A DNA stretch of 64,000 nt from Bordetella trematum. GTDB lineage: Bacteria; Pseudomonadota; Gammaproteobacteria; Burkholderiales; Burkholderiaceae_B. The position numbers and the translations under genes were made by a program. The notes under the pieces are model-generated. The model worked only from the letters and a program-made list of their open reading frames with translations. It made no database searches and had not been told where the DNA came from. The stretch is from positions 154,148 through 218,147 of the forward strand of contig NZ_FKBR01000035.1 in assembly GCF_900078335.1 (NCBI RefSeq), in the 5' to 3' direction. This document shows positions 18,101-25,630 of the stretch, in pieces. Positions within the stretch are counted from its first letter, which is position 1. Each line of letters opens with the position of its first letter.

Positions 18101-21100
18101 GGCGGTGTCGTCCGGAAGGCGATTCCGGGCAGGATCGGCGGGCGGCAGCGGCGCGGGCGTTTGCGGGTGCGAGGGTGGCGCGGCAAGTTGGCCTGGCCAG
18201 TTCGCGCGGATCTGTTCGATGGTTGCGGACAGGGGGGCGTCGGGAAGCCGGGGCGCGGGCGTGCCTTGGACGTGATCGCCATTGCGCAAGCGGCCGTGCA
18301 CGGTCACGCCGCCGAAGGCGCCCAGTACCGTGCGCTGTTGGGGGTAATAGGCCAGGGAAGCGCCGCGCTCGCCGCGCTTGAATGCCTGCCATCGCGCAGA
18401 GCGCTCTTCGCGCGAGATGCCGCGCCAGTCATCGCCCAGGGCCTGGGCAAGCACACCGGCCAGTTCGGGCGCGGTGCTCAGGTCAAACAAGGCGAGTGCA
18501 TCGCTCAACCAGGTGTGGTTGTAGTTGTAGGCTACAAAAAGCGTGGTCCAGTTGTCGGTGCCGGCCAGCGAATAATCCAGCAGATCATAGAGTGACGCGT
18601 AGCGGCGGTCCTCCCAACTGGCCGAAGCCAGTGAGTCCCAGACCTGGCTGGTCAAGGGGCCGACTGCACGCAGGTAGTCACGCGTGGACATCCTGCGCGA
18701 GAGGCTCTGGTTGTCGACGTCGGCATCGATGCGCAACTGGCCGCCGGCCTCTATGCGGCCCTGGTTCAGGACCTGGTTGTGCTGCTGGCGGCGGCGGTGC
18801 TGGTTGATATCCAGATTGCCGCCGGCGAGGATCACCCCCGGGTCGGCGCGCAGGGTCGAGAGCAGACGCCCGGCGGTAAAGCCGGCGATCTCCAGGTGTA
18901 CCCAGCGCAGGTCCCGATAGTGGGAGTAGCGGCGCTTGTCCAGGATGGCGCCCTGGCCCGGGTCGACCCACACCTGGCCCGAGAGCGTGGCGCGGTTCAA
19001 CAGGCGCGGAGTGTCGATGCGCAGGTCGCCGTCGGCCTCGATGCGGCCCTGGCGATTGAGCAGTTGCCCGTTGGCCTCGATCGCCAGCGCGCCGCTGGAG
19101 GCGATCAGGCTGTGGATGCCGTTGTCCAATGTCTCTTGCACCTGCAGGCCGATGCCCTCGGCGCTCCAGAGCAGCGCGCGATCGTGGTTGCGCAGATTTC
19201 GCGCGGCTGAGGCCTGCAGCGTGCCGCCGGCCAGAATGGCATCGTGATTGTCCAGGTCGCCCTGCGTGGCGAGCAGAATCAGTTTGCCGGGCGTGGACAG
19301 TCCTTGTCGCAAGACCAGGCTGGGCGCGGAAATCGACAGCCGTTCCCTGCCCTCGGGCGCCTGGCCGGCGAGCTCCAGGGGCTGGGCGGAGTTCAGGGTC
19401 AGGTCGGCCGCCGCAATCCCGCCGCTGTTGCGATAGGACGTCAGGCGCAGCTGCGCCCGCTGCTTTGCGTGGATGTTGCCGCTGTTTTTCAGCGCCCCAT
19501 CCAGAAAGGCGAAATCGCGGCCCGCGTCAAGCTGGCCGCTGTTGAGCAGCTGCGCGCTGTAGATGAAGAAATCCTGGCCCGCCGCCAGCGATCCGGTGTT
19601 ATCCAGCGATTGCGCCACGTTCAGGAGCATATCGCCCTGGCTGCGCATATCGCCGGCATTCCGTGCGTCCATGCCCTGCAGCCGCAGCGTGTGCGCCTGG
19701 AGGCGGCCCTGGTTTTGCAACTGCTGCAATTGCAGGTCGAGTTGTCCGCCCGTTTCGATGCGGCCCTCGTTGATCAGCGTCTGCGCCACCTGAACCCGCA
19801 TCGCGCCGCGACTCTGCAGCTGCACCGCGTTGGCCAGGACACGGCTGCGCGCATTCAGCGTGCCGCCCGAGATGGTGCCGCGATTGGTGAGCGCGCCGGC
19901 TGCGAGCGCCATGCCGGCGCGGGCATCCAGGCTGCCGTCGTTGACGAGGGCCGTTCCGAGGTGGGCTTGCAGTGTGCCTTCGGTCTGCAGGCTGCCGGCG
20001 TTCTCCAGCCCCCCGGCTTGCAGGTCCAGGTGTTGCGCCGCGTGGATCGTGCCGGTGTTGCGCAGTCCGTCGCCCAGCCTGAGAAAGAGGCTGCCTTGCG
20101 CGGCATCGATACGGGCGTCGTTGTTCAAACGGCTGGCCAGGATCCTGACAGGGCCTTGCACCGCGATGGCATCGCCCCGCATCAGAATGTGCTCGCCGGC
20201 CTGCAGCGCGATGGCAGTTCCGCTCAAGAGCGCCGGGCCGGGGCGGATCGGCGCCTCCAGTTGCAGACTGCGGCCGGCCTGTACGTTGATGCCGCCTGCT
20301 GCATGGGCTGAGGCGAGGGTGATATCGCCGTCGGCCTGTATCAGCACATCGCTGGCCGAGAGCAAGGCGCCGGGCAGTCGCACGCCCGCGCCGCTGCCGC
20401 TGGCCACCAGCGTGATGTGACTGCCGTGCATGGCGCCCACAGCCGAGCCGCTGATTTGTGCGGCAGGGGCTTGGCCGGGTAAGGCGGTGAGGCGATTTTC
20501 AAGCGGTTCCCAGGCATAAGAGCCGGCGTAGACGCCCAGACGCGCTCCGGATTGCCCGGCTGTCGAGCCGGGGCCGACCGGGCCGTGCAGCCGTACTTGC
20601 CGGGCGATGAGATCAAAGGTGCGCAGCCCGTCGGTATTGACGCCGGCCGGGCCGACTTCGATGGCGCCGGGGCCGGTGCGCAGGTACAGGTCAGGCCGAC
20701 CTGGCTGGCTGGCCCCGGCCACCAGGCTCAGATTGCTGATATTGATGGTGGACACGCCATTGGCGTAAATGCCGTTGGGATTTGCAATGATGAGCGCGGC
20801 CTTGGGGCCGAAAACTTCCAGTGCGCCAGCCAGCCGGGACACCGCGCCGCCGGCCAGGACCTCGGCCAGGATGGTGCTGGCCTGCGTGTCGGGTCCGAGC
20901 CGGGGGTTTCTGGTGATATAGCCGGCCAGCTGCGAGCGGCCGTCGTCCAGGCTGTTGTTGAAGACCGCTCCTGGGGCAGCCACCTGCAGATCGGGATAGC
21001 GGTTGTGCGACAGGCCTTGCGCATCGGCGGGCGCGATGTCGTAGACCGGCACGCCGTTGGCGGCGGTCTGCCGGGCCTGCGCTTGCGCCAGCAATGCCAA

Positions 21101-21256
21101 GGAGGAGAGCGCCAGGGTCAGGGTCAGCCGGTTGCGACGGCGGGCGCGGCGTGCTGCTCCTGCTGGAGCCCGGCCACGGGCTGCGTGAATTTCGGCCACC
21201 GGCACCATCTGTCCGGTATGGATATGCAGGCGCAAGCGGTAGCAATTGCGATTCAT
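11168..21256 (-). CDS. FhaB-like filamentous haemagglutinin (TpsA) with tandem C80 protease domains
   Basis: A protein of 3,362 residues. The ATG at 21256 is chosen because MNRNCYRLRLHIHTG followed by QMVPVAE is an extended signal-peptide region like that of FhaB, ahead of an Ala-rich hydrophobic core. Residues ~60-310 form the TPS secretion domain (GLSHNRYPDLQV, NPNGIYANG). Residues ~310-2,030 are haemagglutinin repeats of beta-helix type, with DYL/NPHLFAHG-type FHA segments in the middle. Residues 2,050-3,362 are C80 cysteine protease (CPD)-like domains alternating with pairs of an unknown module U. Catalytic pairs are His2111/Cys2150 and His2682/Cys2721; the third domain has Arg3270/Cys3309. 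FHA-class proteins are large surface or secreted adhesins exported by a TpsB pore. The C80 part suggests self-cleavage, as in MARTX toxins. No VENN motif, toxin tail or immunity gene was seen, so a CDI toxin is unlikely. No tpsB adjoins it. No good Shine-Dalgarno sequence precedes the start. Confidence 0.88.
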   Translation of the reverse strand: MNRNCYRLRLHIHTGQMVPVAEIHAARGRAPAGAARRARRRNRLTLTLALSSLALLAQAQARQTAANGVPVYDIAPADAQGLSHNRYPDLQVAAPGAVFNNSLDDGRSQLAGYITRNPRLGPDTQASTILAEVLAGGAVSRLAGALEVFGPKAALIIANPNGIYANGVSTINISNLSLVAGASQPGRPDLYLRTGPGAIEVGPAGVNTDGLRTFDLIARQVRLHGPVGPGSTAGQSGARLGVYAGSYAWEPLENRLTALPGQAPAAQISGSAVGAMHGSHITLVASGSGAGVRLPGALLSASDVLIQADGDITLASAHAAGGINVQAGRSLQLEAPIRPGPALLSGTAIALQAGEHILMRGDAIAVQGPVRILASRLNNDARIDAAQGSLFLRLGDGLRNTGTIHAAQHLDLQAGGLENAGSLQTEGTLQAHLGTALVNDGSLDARAGMALAAGALTNRGTISGGTLNARSRVLANAVQLQSRGAMRVQVAQTLINEGRIETGGQLDLQLQQLQNQGRLQAHTLRLQGMDARNAGDMRSQGDMLLNVAQSLDNTGSLAAGQDFFIYSAQLLNSGQLDAGRDFAFLDGALKNSGNIHAKQRAQLRLTSYRNSGGIAAADLTLNSAQPLELAGQAPEGRERLSISAPSLVLRQGLSTPGKLILLATQGDLDNHDAILAGGTLQASAARNLRNHDRALLWSAEGIGLQVQETLDNGIHSLIASSGALAIEANGQLLNRQGRIEADGDLRIDTPRLLNRATLSGQVWVDPGQGAILDKRRYSHYRDLRWVHLEIAGFTAGRLLSTLRADPGVILAGGNLDINQHRRRQQHNQVLNQGRIEAGGQLRIDADVDNQSLSRRMSTRDYLRAVGPLTSQVWDSLASASWEDRRYASLYDLLDYSLAGTDNWTTLFVAYNYNHTWLSDALALFDLSTAPELAGVLAQALGDDWRGISREERSARWQAFKRGERGASLAYYPQQRTVLGAFGGVTVHGRLRNGDHVQGTPAPRLPDAPLSATIEQIRANWPGQLAAPPSHPQTPAPLPPADPARNRLPDDTADNTPAERDDFTGKPLRRPESLRTDALLDALHDTLANPHLFAHGTMTGQAPEPYYETRLKFIDPQRFYGSAYFFEQIGYKPHARQYVGGDDVFDTTLINRQAERQLGAQSARQAQHGSTRAKQYLDNAAQVHARLGLVVGQPLTRHQLDQLDRDIVWYVKVEHQGQTLLMPRLYLGAASRSAAQDIRAAGGAAIASAGLLDIDTGDGAARDIEQHNALLLGRDVRLRAGGGLSLTQDDSVHGGILTDGRLDAQANDLLIRGARIAGRNLVLRADRDMEIVTGMQAGPDGARRKDAYSGLYAQSGLTLQAGRTLLTRGATLQARHVTLEAQRLLLDEVREQSGALVQEGHIGTFSYSAATTRHTLDQGAGSTVHANSLRVRVQGDMGMRGGLLQAERSDVRIGGNLTTVASATHRTQDRAQHTLAWSASGRAGAGGQEVSFNSSSAAGVSTQHGQGSMAGAELKTGLQLASSTQRHRSLIHSNSQLNLGEGQLLAHGVFDLGGADLNADRAQSQARHAGLLQVQAAHILTTRYENTTEEESSGWSFFAGNKFTARSSLLDTASNLATLAQQAAEGREVDPALTALQVAGNVNNLLLNDTGEVASGMGMEGSYQRSQYRRYADNTHLIGGSVRLRSTQGDIDLAGTTFAGGATVALQARGNLTLRSAQEREYRSGEQHNVSAYVNGTASCNAFQASCGTGVNVSVAGSSTLDQSERLTQLHSRLQAGQVQLVAGQDLNLLGAQADAAGQLFAQVGGNLNLITRRDTQRSKTEGGDWNASLGVAANTRTLGTPTASLGATVRLEHDNAAIASQASGLQAARLQLAVRGDARLRGGLITASGTGSTVAIQGRTTVSDLQDWRDHDGGYFGASIGISATTSMPSGSVSGGRIAGERYAATRRATIDVGQTRGQGRLQTRGGVSGTLNQAAGQALRVETDRQWARNNISFTLSSADPLGRKARQQKHQQAAASPPAATGWASVPPAPSAPRTKAKKTEAAAAAAYGQRIVVLADADPQARQAAERLTAKHADTTTLMQRGSDGTLQTMLAAPQPRPGPIKVQVVGHGDNTPSGQATLGGHNASELAATLRQLPSADIRKIALVSCGSGSCPGQDLSSQLQQTLGPDAPAIKGYATRLDVTAEGRKYSVVDGGLGPKRDRGRPAAGAPAPAPPAASGTRRSPTKTAQAAAAATPGAKTKKAPAQAPDVLAHYLSDPVNKARFDFVLGDDMENIDRTHDPAFAVKGMQVYQTGDPYPKHIYTNSIGPQAWHVRQPALRATPEPRFTTTDTVIATYIKAAQAGGFYNQQPRQLTLTVASHEVPRLERLGPDAPATQFLASAPTGTRAKRIMQAIGVETTGLEFEKSTRRLTLALKPKPGASEGGDILADYLAQPERKQAIEHLLDPSAFYWRKPDDTSPDTYELSDRDLPLPRNLFVNAYSPDTWIMQSIARPNRQRPYFANDVVLAQYARVSKQYGYYGKLPSRIVSENISNAQTLAFLEAGGSAPDLQGYLNETPNGKHTQRFLENLQMHATRLEWDPATSNSVVHVRPNASAAARPAASHTATAGTAAAGTQASRYGARIVMLSEDDPAARQAAKRLAAKHPRQTTLMRRLPDGRLRTLGPGATAASGPVKIQVVGHGGGQDGAPTLGGLRPDQLARTLRPVMGGGTGHKISLVSCASGACPGQDFGSLLQAELPQASVKGYAQRVDVGPDGRKHLVAEGGLGPKRDRSRPGDAPRRPGMLPMPKAGATGTKSSKAETPAPARDVLAHYLSDPVNKARFDFVLGSDMDNTDRSQDPAFAVKGMQVYQTSDPYPAHLYTNSITPEQWIIRRPDRRKRPEPRFNTTDVAIASYIKAARDGDFYNQRPQKLTLGLESQEFRQLNQLGPSLSLADFLATAPSGTRAGRIMQAIGVEPTGLDFERSNYRVTLDLETMPQASPDGDILAGYLAQPERRQAVEQLLDSPGFHWKKSGEGSQNTYELADRDTARPLNVFINAYSPDTWLMQSNARLNPQRPYFANDVVLAQYATVSKAHGYYGKLPTTIVRDNIINAHTLAFFEKAGETPDLQGFLTETPNGKHTQRILQNLQMHATQLDWNARTATAVIHVRPDAGTTAQAGATASRPDTARPQAAPAGKHTLPARPTTVRPRQAHTADVSAAPAAAGTSQQRRVVLLSEDSAAARQAAAGLVSQSPSHTTLMRRLPDDRLRILGPVIGPASGPLQIQVVGRGGQRDGAPTLGGQHPAQLAQTLRPLLGSGSAHTVALIFCASGACPGRDFGSLLQAELPQVVVKEAAPQADAGSRAAQGLAGNEADAGDRAAP

Positions 21257-21826
21257 GGTTCGAGCGATGTGGACGGGACCGCCGGCCATCGAGCACTGCG
21301 AGGAGAGTGGGCCGGTTGAAGGCGATCACATTACGTTCGGGGATGTGGTTTGGCTGTAGTCTGTCTCCGTGTTGGAAATATCCTGTGCCGCAAACGCTGG
21401 CGGCGTGGTCGCCGGCGGACGACAGGCCTCAGGAACGAGCACTCTGCCAGAGACGGGAAGGGGCCGCGCGCGGCCACGCAAGCCGCCGGGGCCGCCTGCG
21501 CAAAGGGCGCGAGACATCGCTTGTTTGCAAGCGCGCAAGGCGGGCTGGAGCGGCCCGGTTTTTGCGCGGACGATTGACAGGCGACGCGGCTGCGAAATGG
21601 CTGTGCCGGCCTTGGCGTCGGCCCGCAAACGGGTGTTTGCGCGGTCGCCGAAATAGCCGGGGCGCAGCTGTCGTCAGGGGAGCGGGATTGTCCGGTTGCC
21701 CTGTTTCAGGACGATCTCCGGCAGGGGGGGCGTTCACACCGCGGGCCTGCGCATCTTGCGGCGGGTCTCGTCGGCGCAGCGGCAGGAGGGGTTTGATGCT
21801 GTTTCTATCAGAGCGCTGCAATAAGC

Positions 21827-21840
21827 TGTCCGGCCGGACA
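21827..21840. repeat. 14-bp perfect palindrome
   Basis: TGTCCGGCCGGACA is its own reverse complement. It directly abuts the larger inverted repeat at 21843-21900. It could be a regulator site or the base of a second hairpin. Confidence 0.7.
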
Positions 21841-21842
21841 AG

Positions 21843-21900
21843 GTTCGTATTTCAGGGCATGCCTGCCGGCGAGCGCCGGGGGCGGCCCTGAAATACGAAC
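21843..21900. terminator. Perfect 16-bp inverted repeat downstream of the Bug gene
   Basis: GTTCGTATTTCAGGGC (21843-21858) is the exact reverse complement of 21885-21900. The 26-base loop itself contains a GCCGGCG/CGCCGGG hairpin. It starts about 70 bp after the Bug stop in the direction of transcription. No T-run follows, so it is an unusual terminator, an attenuator, or another element such as a protein-binding cruciform. Confidence 0.55.
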
Positions 21901-21970
21901 GGCGCTCAAGTTTCCCCGCGGGGCCGGCAGTCGATCGGCTGATCGCTGGCCGGCTGCTGGGGATGCGGGA

Positions 21971-22954
21971 TCAGTCGAGCTTGATGTTGCGCTTTTTCAC
22001 GACATCGGCGGCCCAGTCGTACTGTTCCTTGATCTCCTTGGCGAACTCTTCAGGCGTGTTGCCCGACGGCGCCGAGCCCTGGTCGGCCAGCGTCTTGAGC
22101 ACCTTGGGGTCCTTCAGGGCGATCACGGCCGCGTCGCGCAGCTTGGTCACGACTTCAGGCGGGGTGCCCTTGGGTGCCAGCAGGCCATACCACACGGGTT
22201 GGTTCAGCACCGGGAAACCGGCTTCGGCAAAGGTCGGGACATCCTTGATGGCGTCGATGCGCTCGGGCCACGCAATGGCCATGGCGCGCAGCTTGTCGGC
22301 CTGGATCTGCGGCATCGAGGAAGGCAGGTTGTCGAAGATCAGTTCGATCTGGCCGCCCACCGCATCGGCCACGGCCGGGCCGGCGCCTTTGTAGGGCACG
22401 TGGACGATATCGGTGTCGGTCGCCATCTTGAACGACTCGCCCATCAGGTGCAGCACGCTGCAGGTGCCCGAGCTGCCATAGGAGTACTTGCCCGGGTTCT
22501 TCTTCAGTTCTTCGAGGAAGCTGGCAAAGTCCTTGGCCGGGAACTTGGGATTGATCGCCACCACGTTGGCGGTATTGGCGAAATTGGTGACCGGCTGGAA
22601 GTCCTTGAGCGGGTCGTAGGGCAGGTCGTTCGGGCGGCAGGCCGGGTTGACGGCCATGGTCGACACCGTGGCGATCGACAGCGTGTAGCCATCCGGGGCC
22701 GCGCGTGCGGCTTCGGCCGCACCGATGGCGCCGCCTGCGCCACCCTTGTTCTCGACCACCATGGGCTGGCCCAGTTCCTGGCTCATGCGCTGCGTCACGA
22801 TGCGGGCGATGATGTCGGTGGAACCGCCGGGCGCGAACGGCACGATCACGCGGATGGGTTTCTCGGGGTAACCCGCGGCTTGAACGCCGGCCACGCTGGC
22901 CAGGCCTGCGGCCAGGGCGACAGCCTGGGCCAGGGGACGTAGTTTGATCATCAT
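21971..22954 (-). CDS. Bug family tripartite tricarboxylate-type substrate-binding protein
   Basis: A protein of 327 residues. The ATG at 22954 has a perfect AGGAGG 6 bp upstream. A second in-frame ATG follows directly (MMIKL). A signal peptide (AQAVALAAGLASVAGVQA) is followed by GYPEKPIRVIVPFAPGGSTD, the standard start of Bug receptors. GGAGGAIGA, APDGYTL and VPYKGAGPAVADAVGGQIELIF are family motifs. Bug proteins are periplasmic receptors, often for carboxylates or aromatic acids, and are massively expanded in Bordetella and relatives. Most lack linked membrane subunits, as here. The ligand is unknown. An inverted repeat follows the gene. Confidence 0.9.
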   Translation of the reverse strand: MMIKLRPLAQAVALAAGLASVAGVQAAGYPEKPIRVIVPFAPGGSTDIIARIVTQRMSQELGQPMVVENKGGAGGAIGAAEAARAAPDGYTLSIATVSTMAVNPACRPNDLPYDPLKDFQPVTNFANTANVVAINPKFPAKDFASFLEELKKNPGKYSYGSSGTCSVLHLMGESFKMATDTDIVHVPYKGAGPAVADAVGGQIELIFDNLPSSMPQIQADKLRAMAIAWPERIDAIKDVPTFAEAGFPVLNQPVWYGLLAPKGTPPEVVTKLRDAAVIALKDPKVLKTLADQGSAPSGNTPEEFAKEIKEQYDWAADVVKKRNIKLD

Positions 22955-23169
22955 TGACTTCCTCCTGAAGAGCGCCTCCGCGTAGGGGGCTTTGATTTTT
23001 TGATTTTCCGCCTGTAGGCGGGTGGAGCTTATTGATGGCGGGAACGACCGTTGCTGACGGCATTTCCCTGATTTGGCGGCGTGCGCCTGACTGCGCAGAA
23101 TAGCAGTAAACACCCGCAGCGCGGTAGCATTCGGACTCCCCCCTATTTACAATTTTTTTGCGCTGCGTC

Positions 23170-24066
23170 ATGTCCGTCGCTTTACTGGTTTTGCCGGATT
23201 TCCTGCTGGTCGCCCTCGGCTGGGCCTTGCGCCACCGGCTGGGATTTTCGCGGGAGTTCTTCGCGGGCTGCGAGCGGCTGGTGTATTTCGTGCTGTTTCC
23301 GGCCTTGCTGTTCCAGTCGATTCTCAGCACGCCCATCACCGCCGGCAATGCGGTGCTGCTGTTGCAGGCCACGGCGGCAGTGATCGTCATCGGGCTGGCG
23401 CTGTCCTGGCTGGCCGCGCCGCTCTTGCGGCCCGATCCGGTCGCGCTCGCCTCGGCGGCCCAGTGCGGCTATCGCTTCAACACCTACATCAGCCTGGCGC
23501 TGGCGGCCAGTCTGGGCGGGCCGGCCGGCCAGACGGTGATGGCGCTCATCATCGGTTTCGCCGTGCCCATGACCAATGTGGCGGCGGTTTACGGGCTGGC
23601 GCGTCACAGCGGCAACAGTCTGCTGCGCGAGCTGGCCCGCAATCCCCTGGTGCTGTCCACGCTGACGGGGCTGGCCTGCAATCTGGCCGGCTTCACGCTG
23701 CCGGGTCCGGTGGACACGCTGCTGGCCCGGCTGGGCGCAGCGGCCATCGCGCTGGGCATCATCTGCGTCGGCGCGGGTCTGGCCTGGGAGGGCGGCCGAG
23801 GCCATGGACGCCTGATTTCCTGGATGCTGGTCGTGAAGCTGTTGCTCTTGCCCGCAGTCGGGCTGGGCGTGGCGCAGGTGCTGGGCCTGCCTGCGCTGGA
23901 GGCGCGCATGCTGTTGATTTTCTCGGCCGTGCCGACCGCCTCGGCGGCCTACGTGCTGGCCATGAGGATGGGGGGCGACGGTCGCATGGTGGCCCTGCTG
24001 ATCTCGCTGGGCACCCTGTTGTCGGCCGTCTCCATTCCCGTGTGGCTGCTGGTGAGCGCGCCCTGA
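23170..24066 (+). CDS. AEC family (auxin efflux carrier-like) permease
   Basis: A 298-residue inner-membrane protein with about ten hydrophobic segments. The N-terminal VLPDFLLVALGWALRH, the central CGYRFNTYISLAL and the AVPTASAAYVLAMRMGGD motif (near residue 260) match the AEC/malate-permease family. Members export or import small carboxylates and related anions; the substrate here is not predictable. The ATG at 23170 is preferred over the TTG at 23158. An AT-rich TACAATTTTTTTG tract lies just upstream and could contain the -10 region. It converges on fumC with 19 bp between the stops. Confidence 0.85.
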   Translation: MSVALLVLPDFLLVALGWALRHRLGFSREFFAGCERLVYFVLFPALLFQSILSTPITAGNAVLLLQATAAVIVIGLALSWLAAPLLRPDPVALASAAQCGYRFNTYISLALAASLGGPAGQTVMALIIGFAVPMTNVAAVYGLARHSGNSLLRELARNPLVLSTLTGLACNLAGFTLPGPVDTLLARLGAAAIALGIICVGAGLAWEGGRGHGRLISWMLVVKLLLLPAVGLGVAQVLGLPALEARMLLIFSAVPTASAAYVLAMRMGGDGRMVALLISLGTLLSAVSIPVWLLVSAP

Positions 24067-24085
24067 GGCGCGCCCGGCCGCCGGC

Positions 24086-25483
24086 TTACCTGGCCGGCTT
24101 GGCGTTGGTCATGTCGGCAGGCACGACCCATTGGGCAAACTGGGTCTCGGTGACATGCCCCAGCGCCAGCGCCGCTTCCTTGAGCGAGAGGCCTTCCTTG
24201 TGGGCCTTCTTGGCGATCTGGGCGGCCTTGTCGTAGCCGATATGCGGATTGAGCGCGGTCACCAGCATCAGCGAGCGATCCACCAGTTCGGCGATGCGTT
24301 CGCGGTTGGGTTCGATCCCCTGCGCGCAGTGCGCATCGAAGCTGGCCAGCCCGTCGGTCAGCAGGCGCACCGATTGCAGGAAGTTGTGGATCACCAGCGG
24401 CTTGTAGACGTTGAGTTCGAAGTTGCCGCTCGCGCCGCCGATGTTGATCGCCACGTCGTTGCCCATGACCTGCGCCGACAGCATGGTGAGCGCCTCGCAC
24501 TGGGTGGGGTTCACCTTGCCCGGCATGATGGAGCTGCCCGGTTCGTTTTCCGGGATGCTGATCTCGCCCAGGCCAGAACGCGGGCCGCTGGCCAGCCAGC
24601 GCACGTCATTGGCGATCTTCATGGCGCCGGCCGCCAGGGTCTTGAGCGCGCCGTGGGCGAACAACAGCCCCTCGTGCGAGGCCAGGGCCTGGAATTTGTT
24701 GGGCGCCGACACAAAGGCCACGCCGGTCGCCTTGGCCAGCGCAGCCGCCACGCGGGTGCCGAATTCCGGATGGGCGTTCAGGCCCGTGCCCACGGCCGTG
24801 CCGCCGATGGCGAGCTGATGCAGCGCCGGCAGCGTGGCGAGGATCTGCGATTCGGCCAGATCCAGCTGGGCGACCCAGCCGGAGATTTCCTGGCCCAGCG
24901 TCAGCGGCGTTGCGTCCTGCAGGTGGGTGCGGCCGATCTTCACGATGTCGAAGAACTCGGCGCTTTTCCGCGCCAGGGTGGCGCGCAGCGTCTTGAGGGC
25001 AGGCAGCAGATGCTGCTCGAGCTGCACGGCGGCCGCCACGTGCATGGCGGTGGGGAAGGTGTCATTGGACGACTGGCCCCGGTTGACCTGATCGTTGGGA
25101 TGCACCTTGCGGCCTTCGCCGCGTTCGCCGCCCAGGATCTCCGAGGCGCGGTTGGCGAGCACCTCGTTCATGTTCATGTTGCTCTGGGTGCCCGACCCCG
25201 TCTGCCAGACCGACAGGGGGAATTCGTCGGGCCACTTTCCGGCGATGACCTCGTCGGCGGCGGCGATGATGCCCTTGGCCACCTCCGGGTCCAGTTCGCC
25301 CAGTTCGGCATTGACCTGGGCGGCGGCGCGCTTGAGCTGAGCCATCGCGGTGACCAGCGGCACAGGCATCCTTTCGGTGGAAATGGCGAAGAAATGCAGC
25401 GAACGCTGCGTCTGCGCGCCCCACAGATGATCGGCGGGCACATCGATGGGGCCGAAAGTATCTTTTTCGGTGCGGGTCTTCAT
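24086..25483 (-). CDS. fumC: Class II fumarate hydratase
   Basis: A 465-residue, iron-independent fumarase that converts fumarate to L-malate in the TCA cycle. The signature [11 protein letters not shown] (near residue 318) is intact. So are the substrate-binding [10 protein letters not shown] (near 100), the [11 protein letters not shown] segment (near 140), and the [16 protein letters not shown] catalytic-base loop (near 187). The start at 25483 gives the normal length, and GGAG lies 10 bp upstream. A close Fur-box match 53-71 bp upstream suggests iron repression. That suits an enzyme known in other bacteria to replace iron-sulfur fumarases during iron starvation. Confidence 0.96.
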   Translation of the reverse strand: MKTRTEKDTFGPIDVPADHLWGAQTQRSLHFFAISTERMPVPLVTAMAQLKRAAAQVNAELGELDPEVAKGIIAAADEVIAGKWPDEFPLSVWQTGSGTQSNMNMNEVLANRASEILGGERGEGRKVHPNDQVNRGQSSNDTFPTAMHVAAAVQLEQHLLPALKTLRATLARKSAEFFDIVKIGRTHLQDATPLTLGQEISGWVAQLDLAESQILATLPALHQLAIGGTAVGTGLNAHPEFGTRVAAALAKATGVAFVSAPNKFQALASHEGLLFAHGALKTLAAGAMKIANDVRWLASGPRSGLGEISIPENEPGSSIMPGKVNPTQCEALTMLSAQVMGNDVAINIGGASGNFELNVYKPLVIHNFLQSVRLLTDGLASFDAHCAQGIEPNRERIAELVDRSLMLVTALNPHIGYDKAAQIAKKAHKEGLSLKEAALALGHVTETQFAQWVVPADMTNAKPAR

Positions 25484-25535
25484 GGTCACGGCTCCGTAAC
25501 GGCAACGATGCCCTTCGAGCCAGGAGGGCTCAAAC

Positions 25536-25554
25536 GGCAATGAGAATCACTATT
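25536..25554. promoter_or_regulatory. Putative Fur box between fumC and tsaE
   Basis: GGCAATGAGAATCACTATT matches 14 of 19 positions of the Fur consensus GATAATGATAATCATTATC, and 13 of 15 in its core. It lies 53 bp upstream of the fumC start and within the 147-bp divergent fumC/tsaE gap, so it most likely controls fumC. Confidence 0.65.
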
Positions 25555-25587
25555 AACCCGAAAGCGTAGCAGAAAGCCGCCGCTTTC

Positions 25588-25593
25588 TATAAT
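25588..25593 (+). promoter_or_regulatory. -10 element for tsaE
   Basis: A perfect TATAAT lies 37 bp before the tsaE ATG. No good -35 is present at 16-18 bp (CGTAGC/GTAGCA), so the promoter may be weak or activator-dependent. It lies about 34 bp from the Fur-box match. Confidence 0.5.
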
Positions 25594-25630
25594 CCAGCTT
25601 ATCGATTGTTTTACCACCGGCCCGCCGCTC

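Larger units (their letters stand above)
21257..21970. other. Long intergenic region upstream of the haemagglutinin gene
   Basis: 714 bp with no credible gene. Short frames on both strands are Arg/Pro-rich and look like noise. It should hold the promoter of the FhaB-like gene (leftward) and the 3' end of the upstream Bug gene. Apart from a 14-bp palindrome and a 16-bp inverted repeat near 21827-21900, I find no clear promoter. Heptads resembling BvgA half-sites (for example TTTCCAA on the minus strand near 21375) are too weak to call. Confidence 0.5.

Noticed and set aside
11168-21256. Contact-dependent inhibition toxin (CdiA)
   Set aside because: No VENN-type pretoxin motif, no variable toxin tail and no small immunity gene next to the 3' end; the end is made of CPD and U modules.
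21286-21289. Upstream ATG at 21289 as start of the FhaB-like protein
   Set aside because: It would add 11 residues ahead of the MNRNxYRL extended signal-peptide motif, which normally begins the protein. No ribosome site supports it.
21326-21821. Short frames upstream of the FhaB-like gene
   Set aside because: Arg/Pro-rich, overlapping in several frames, and no similarity or ribosome sites.
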